A DNA stretch of 6,350 nucleotides from DASPFV01 sp035620975. GTDB taxonomy: Bacteria > Acidobacteriota > Vicinamibacteria > Vicinamibacterales > 2-12-FULL-66-21. A program made the translations under genes and the position numbers. This document shows positions 4,636 through 6,350 of this stretch, piece after piece. The notes beneath the pieces were generated by a model. It was not told the DNA's origin. It was given only the letters and a program-made list of their open reading frames with translations, and did not search any database. Position 1 is the stretch's first letter, and each line of letters opens with the position of its first letter. The DNA is taken from contig DASPFV010000237.1 of assembly GCA_035620975.1 (NCBI GenBank), forward strand, positions 1 to 6,350. Direction: 5' to 3'.

Positions 4636-4732
4636 AGGCGCGCCGGCGGCGCGCCCCGCCGGAGCGGAGCGGGGCAGTGGGGCCCCCGCGAGCGACGGCG
4701 ATGGGGGGCCCGGCGGGGCGAAGCCCCCCGGT
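4636..4732 (+). repeat. GC-rich three-hairpin element, copy A
   Basis: Three stem-loops lie in a row. Hairpin 1 pairs GGCGCGCC (4637-4644) with GGCGCGCC (4648-4655) around GGC. Hairpin 2 pairs GCGGGG (4669-4674) with CCCCGC (4684-4689). Hairpin 3 pairs GGGGC (4715-4719) with GCCCC (4723-4727) around a GAA loop, extendable by CCGG on both sides across a bulged C. The same order of blocks recurs at 5049-5134 and, inverted, at 2229-2405. It ends 17 bases before the acpP ATG and leaves that gene's Shine-Dalgarno free. There is no coding potential in it. It resembles a REP/BIME-like or small non-autonomous mobile repeat; no match to a named family is claimed. Confidence 0.75.
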
Positions 4733-4749
4733 AAAAAATGGAGGATTGA

Positions 4750-4989
4750 ATGGCCGTCGCCGAGAAAGTGAAGAGCATCATCGTGGAGCAGCTGGGCGTC
4801 GATGAAGAGGAAGTGACGCCCGACGCGTCGTTCGTGGACGACCTCGGCGCGGACTCGCTCGACACCGTCGAGCTCGTCATGGCGTTCGAGGAGGAGTTCG
4901 GCATCGAGATCCCCGACGAGGACGCCGAGAAGATCACGCGCGTCAAGGAAGCGATCGAGTACATCGAGTCGCACAGCAAGAAGAAGTAA
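4750..4989 (+). CDS. acpP: Acyl carrier protein
   Basis: AcpP is the small acidic carrier that holds the growing acyl chain on a 4'-phosphopantetheine arm and passes it between FabD, FabF, FabG and PlsX. The 79-residue product has the invariant DSL motif at 35-37 in LGADSLDTVELVMAFEEEFG, so Ser36 is the attachment site. The acidic helix II following it, DEDAEKI (56-62) and the ending SHSKKK are typical; the length (77-80) is normal. A strong Shine-Dalgarno, GGAGG at 4740-4744, lies 5 bases before the ATG in an A-rich stretch (TAAAAAATGGAGG). This is the clearest ribosome binding site in the window, fitting for a very highly expressed protein. Upstream, 312 bases of repeats separate it from fabG, so a separate transcript or processing site is possible, but I see no convincing promoter. 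Confidence 0.98.
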   Translation: MAVAEKVKSIIVEQLGVDEEEVTPDASFVDDLGADSLDTVELVMAFEEEFGIEIPDEDAEKITRVKEAIEYIESHSKKK

Positions 4990-5020
4990 GCCGCCATGTG
5001 GCCAGCGGCAGGAACCCTGC
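4990..5020 (+). other. Small hairpins just after acpP
   Basis: GCCGC (4990-4994) can pair with GCGGC (5005-5009) around a 10-base loop, or GCAGG (5008-5012) with CCTGC (5016-5020) around AAC; the two share bases and exclude each other. Both stems are short and have no T-run, so they are weak terminator candidates. They may protect or process the acpP mRNA end, but chance is an adequate explanation in DNA this GC-rich. Confidence 0.2.
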
Positions 5021-5048
5021 AACTTCCCGCGAACGTACGCAGCCGTCA

Positions 5049-5134
5049 AGGCGCGCACGGCGCGCCTGCGAGGGAGCGGCGCGGGGCCTGGGGCCCCGCA
5101 AGCGACCGAGCCGGGGTGCGGGGCGGAGCCCCGG
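5049..5134 (+). repeat. GC-rich three-hairpin element, copy C
   Basis: This has the same block order and orientation as copy A. Hairpin 1 pairs AGGCGCGC (5049-5056) with GCGCGCCT (5060-5067). Hairpin 2 pairs GCGGGGCC (5081-5088) with GGCCCCGC (5092-5099). Hairpin 3 pairs CGGGGC (5119-5124) with GCCCCG (5128-5133). Shared linkers such as GGAGCGG and AGCGAC support common descent. The loops and some base pairs differ from copy A while pairing is kept. The element ends 8 bases before the fabF ATG. Confidence 0.75.
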
Positions 5135-5142
5135 TCTTGAGG
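5125..5142 (+). promoter_or_regulatory. Ribosome binding region of fabF, partly within a hairpin
   Basis: GGAG (5125-5128) lies in the loop and first stem base of hairpin 3 of copy C. It is 14 bases from ATG 5143 but 8 bases from an in-frame TTG at 5137. GAGG (5139-5142) touches the ATG directly, too close for a normal Shine-Dalgarno. The start of fabF is therefore ATG 5143 with a poor site or TTG 5137 with a hairpin-borne site. The two proteins differ by two residues. Confidence 0.4.
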
Positions 5143-6350
5143 ATGCACAGGCGAGTCGTCGTGACGGGCGTCGGTCTCGTGTCGCCGCTCGGCATAGGCA
5201 CCGAGGCGAACTGGGACGCGCTCTGCGCGGGGCGCAGCGGGATCCGTTCGATCACCCGGTTCGACGCGTCGCAGTTCTCCGCCCGCATCGCGGGCGAGGT
5301 CGAGGGCTTCGACCCCCTCCGGTTCATCGACAAGAAAGACGTCAAGAAGATGGACGTCTTCATCCAGTACGCCATCGCCGCGTCGCAGTTCGCGATGGAC
5401 GATGCGGGGCTGTCGGTGACGGAGGATATGGCGACGCGAGTGGGCGTGTTCATCGCGTCGGGCATCGGCGGGTTCAGCACGATCGAGCGCGAGCACAAGG
5501 CCCTGCTCGAGGGCGGTCCCCGGCGCATCTCCCCCTTCTTCATTCCGGCAGCCATCATCAACCTGGCGGCGGGGCAGGTGTCGATCCGGTTCGGCGCGAA
5601 GGGTCCCAACTCGGCCACGTGCACGGCCTGCTCGGCGTCGGCCCACGCCATCGGCGACGCCTTCGAGATCATCCGGCGCTGCGACGCGGACGTGATGATT
5701 GCCGGCGGGTCCGAGGCCGCGATCACGCCGATGGGCGTTGGCGGCTTCGCGGCGATGCGCGCGCTGTCCACGCGGAACGACGATCCCTCCCGTGCCAGCC
5801 GCCCGTTCGACAAGGACCGGGACGGCTTCATCATGGGCGAGGGTGCCGGCGTCGTCATCCTGGAGGAGCTGGAGTTCGCGCTTCAGCGTGGCGCATCGAT
5901 CTACGCCGAGCTCGTCGGCTACGGCATGTCGGCCGACGCGTATCACATCACCGCTCCCTCCGAGGACGGCGACGGGGGCGTGCGCGTCATGCAGGCGGCG
6001 ATCCGCGACGCGGGCGTCGCGCCCGAAGACGTCGACTACATCAACGCCCACGGCACGTCCACGCCCTACAACGACAGGCTCGAGACGCTCGCGATCAAGC
6101 GCCTGTTCGGCGAGCACGCCTACAGGCTGGCCATCTCGTCCACCAAGTCGATGACGGGGCACCTCCTCGGCGCAGCCGGCGGGCTCGAAGCCGCGATCAG
6201 CGCGCTCGTCGTGAAGCACCAGGTGATCCCGCCGACGATCAACTACGAGACGCCGGATCCCGACTGCGACCTCGACTACGTGCCCAACCGGAAGCGCTCG
6301 GCCGATGTCGAGTACGCGCTCTCGAACTCGTTCGGCTTCGGCGGCACGAA
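5143..6350 (+). CDS. fabF: 3-oxoacyl-ACP synthase II FabF (3' end cut by window)
   Basis: FabF (KAS II) condenses malonyl-ACP with acyl-ACP, releasing CO2, in the elongation cycle. The window holds 402 codons, with no stop. The product opens MHRRVVVTGVGLVSPLG and carries the Cys-His-His triad of the family: nucleophile Cys163 in TACSASAHAIG, His303 in NAHGTSTP, and His340 in KSMTGHLLGAAGG, with Lys335 alongside. The segment ends in NSFGFGGT, the block that normally lies about 10 residues before the C-terminus, so only a few percent is missing. These spacings and the His-His triad separate it from FabH (Cys-His-Asn). FabB is less likely given the TACSASAHAIG context and the location directly behind acpP, the usual place of fabF. 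The ATG at 5143 gives the standard N-terminus; TTG 5137 would add two residues. GC-rich third positions match the other genes. Confidence 0.95.
   Translation, partial: MHRRVVVTGVGLVSPLGIGTEANWDALCAGRSGIRSITRFDASQFSARIAGEVEGFDPLRFIDKKDVKKMDVFIQYAIAASQFAMDDAGLSVTEDMATRVGVFIASGIGGFSTIEREHKALLEGGPRRISPFFIPAAIINLAAGQVSIRFGAKGPNSATCTACSASAHAIGDAFEIIRRCDADVMIAGGSEAAITPMGVGGFAAMRALSTRNDDPSRASRPFDKDRDGFIMGEGAGVVILEELEFALQRGASIYAELVGYGMSADAYHITAPSEDGDGGVRVMQAAIRDAGVAPEDVDYINAHGTSTPYNDRLETLAIKRLFGEHAYRLAISSTKSMTGHLLGAAGGLEAAISALVVKHQVIPPTINYETPDPDCDLDYVPNRKRSADVEYALSNSFGFGGT

Noticed and set aside
3613..6219. Very long open frame (868 codons) on the - strand across fabG, acpP and fabF
   Set aside because: It is antisense to three genes with intact family motifs, runs through repeat arrays, and its translation is Arg/Leu/Asp-rich low-complexity with no domain. 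Long antisense frames are common opposite high-GC genes.

Overview
The window is the bacterial fatty-acid and phospholipid synthesis cluster of a high-GC bacterium, read entirely on the + strand: yceD (DUF177), rpmF (L32), plsX, fabD, fabG, acpP and the 5' 97% or so of fabF, which runs off the right edge. The order yceD-rpmF-plsX-(fabH)-fabD-fabG-acpP-fabF is a classic bacterial arrangement. High GC, GTG and TTG starts and heptamer-filled junctions suggest Acidobacteriota, perhaps a Vicinamibacteria-type genome. That placement is inference from general impression and should be tested with the proteins. All seven products are ordinary, well-conserved housekeeping proteins.

Layout. 1-330: no convincing gene, possibly the last codons of an upstream gene, then a TATAAT box (288-293) before yceD. 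331-1055: yceD and rpmF, tightly packed with a normal Shine-Dalgarno. 1056-1219: a nested hairpin, then heptamer array 1. 1220-2227: plsX from a TTG. 2228-2650: 423 bases without a gene where fabH is usually found, holding an inverted GC-rich repeat element, a second short repeat, a possible promoter and two tiny reading frames. 2651-3634: fabD. 3633-3695: heptamer array 2, covering the whole fabD-fabG junction and the apparent start of fabG. 3652-4437: fabG. 4438-4749: inverted heptamers, heptamer array 3, a three-hairpin element. 4750-4989: acpP. 4990-5142: a second copy of the three-hairpin element. 5143-6350: fabF.

How the genes work together. FabD loads malonyl groups onto AcpP, FabF condenses them with the growing acyl chain and FabG reduces the 3-ketoacyl product. 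PlsX converts acyl-ACP to acyl-phosphate for phospholipid synthesis. YceD and L32 tie the cluster to ribosome assembly. The dehydratase, enoyl reductase and the initiating condensing enzyme FabH are not in the window.

The unusual part is the DNA between the genes. Every junction from rpmF to fabF carries one or both of two repeat families: (i) tandem 7-base units of form GARCCNN, in three arrays that stay in strict 7-base phase, and (ii) a roughly 90-base GC-rich element that folds into three hairpins, present twice in + orientation and once inverted with an insertion. These repeats reach the translation starts: they supply the apparent Shine-Dalgarno of plsX, encode the first ~15 residues of fabG, and place the fabF start just behind a hairpin. 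No new protein system is visible; the repeat architecture is what deserves attention.
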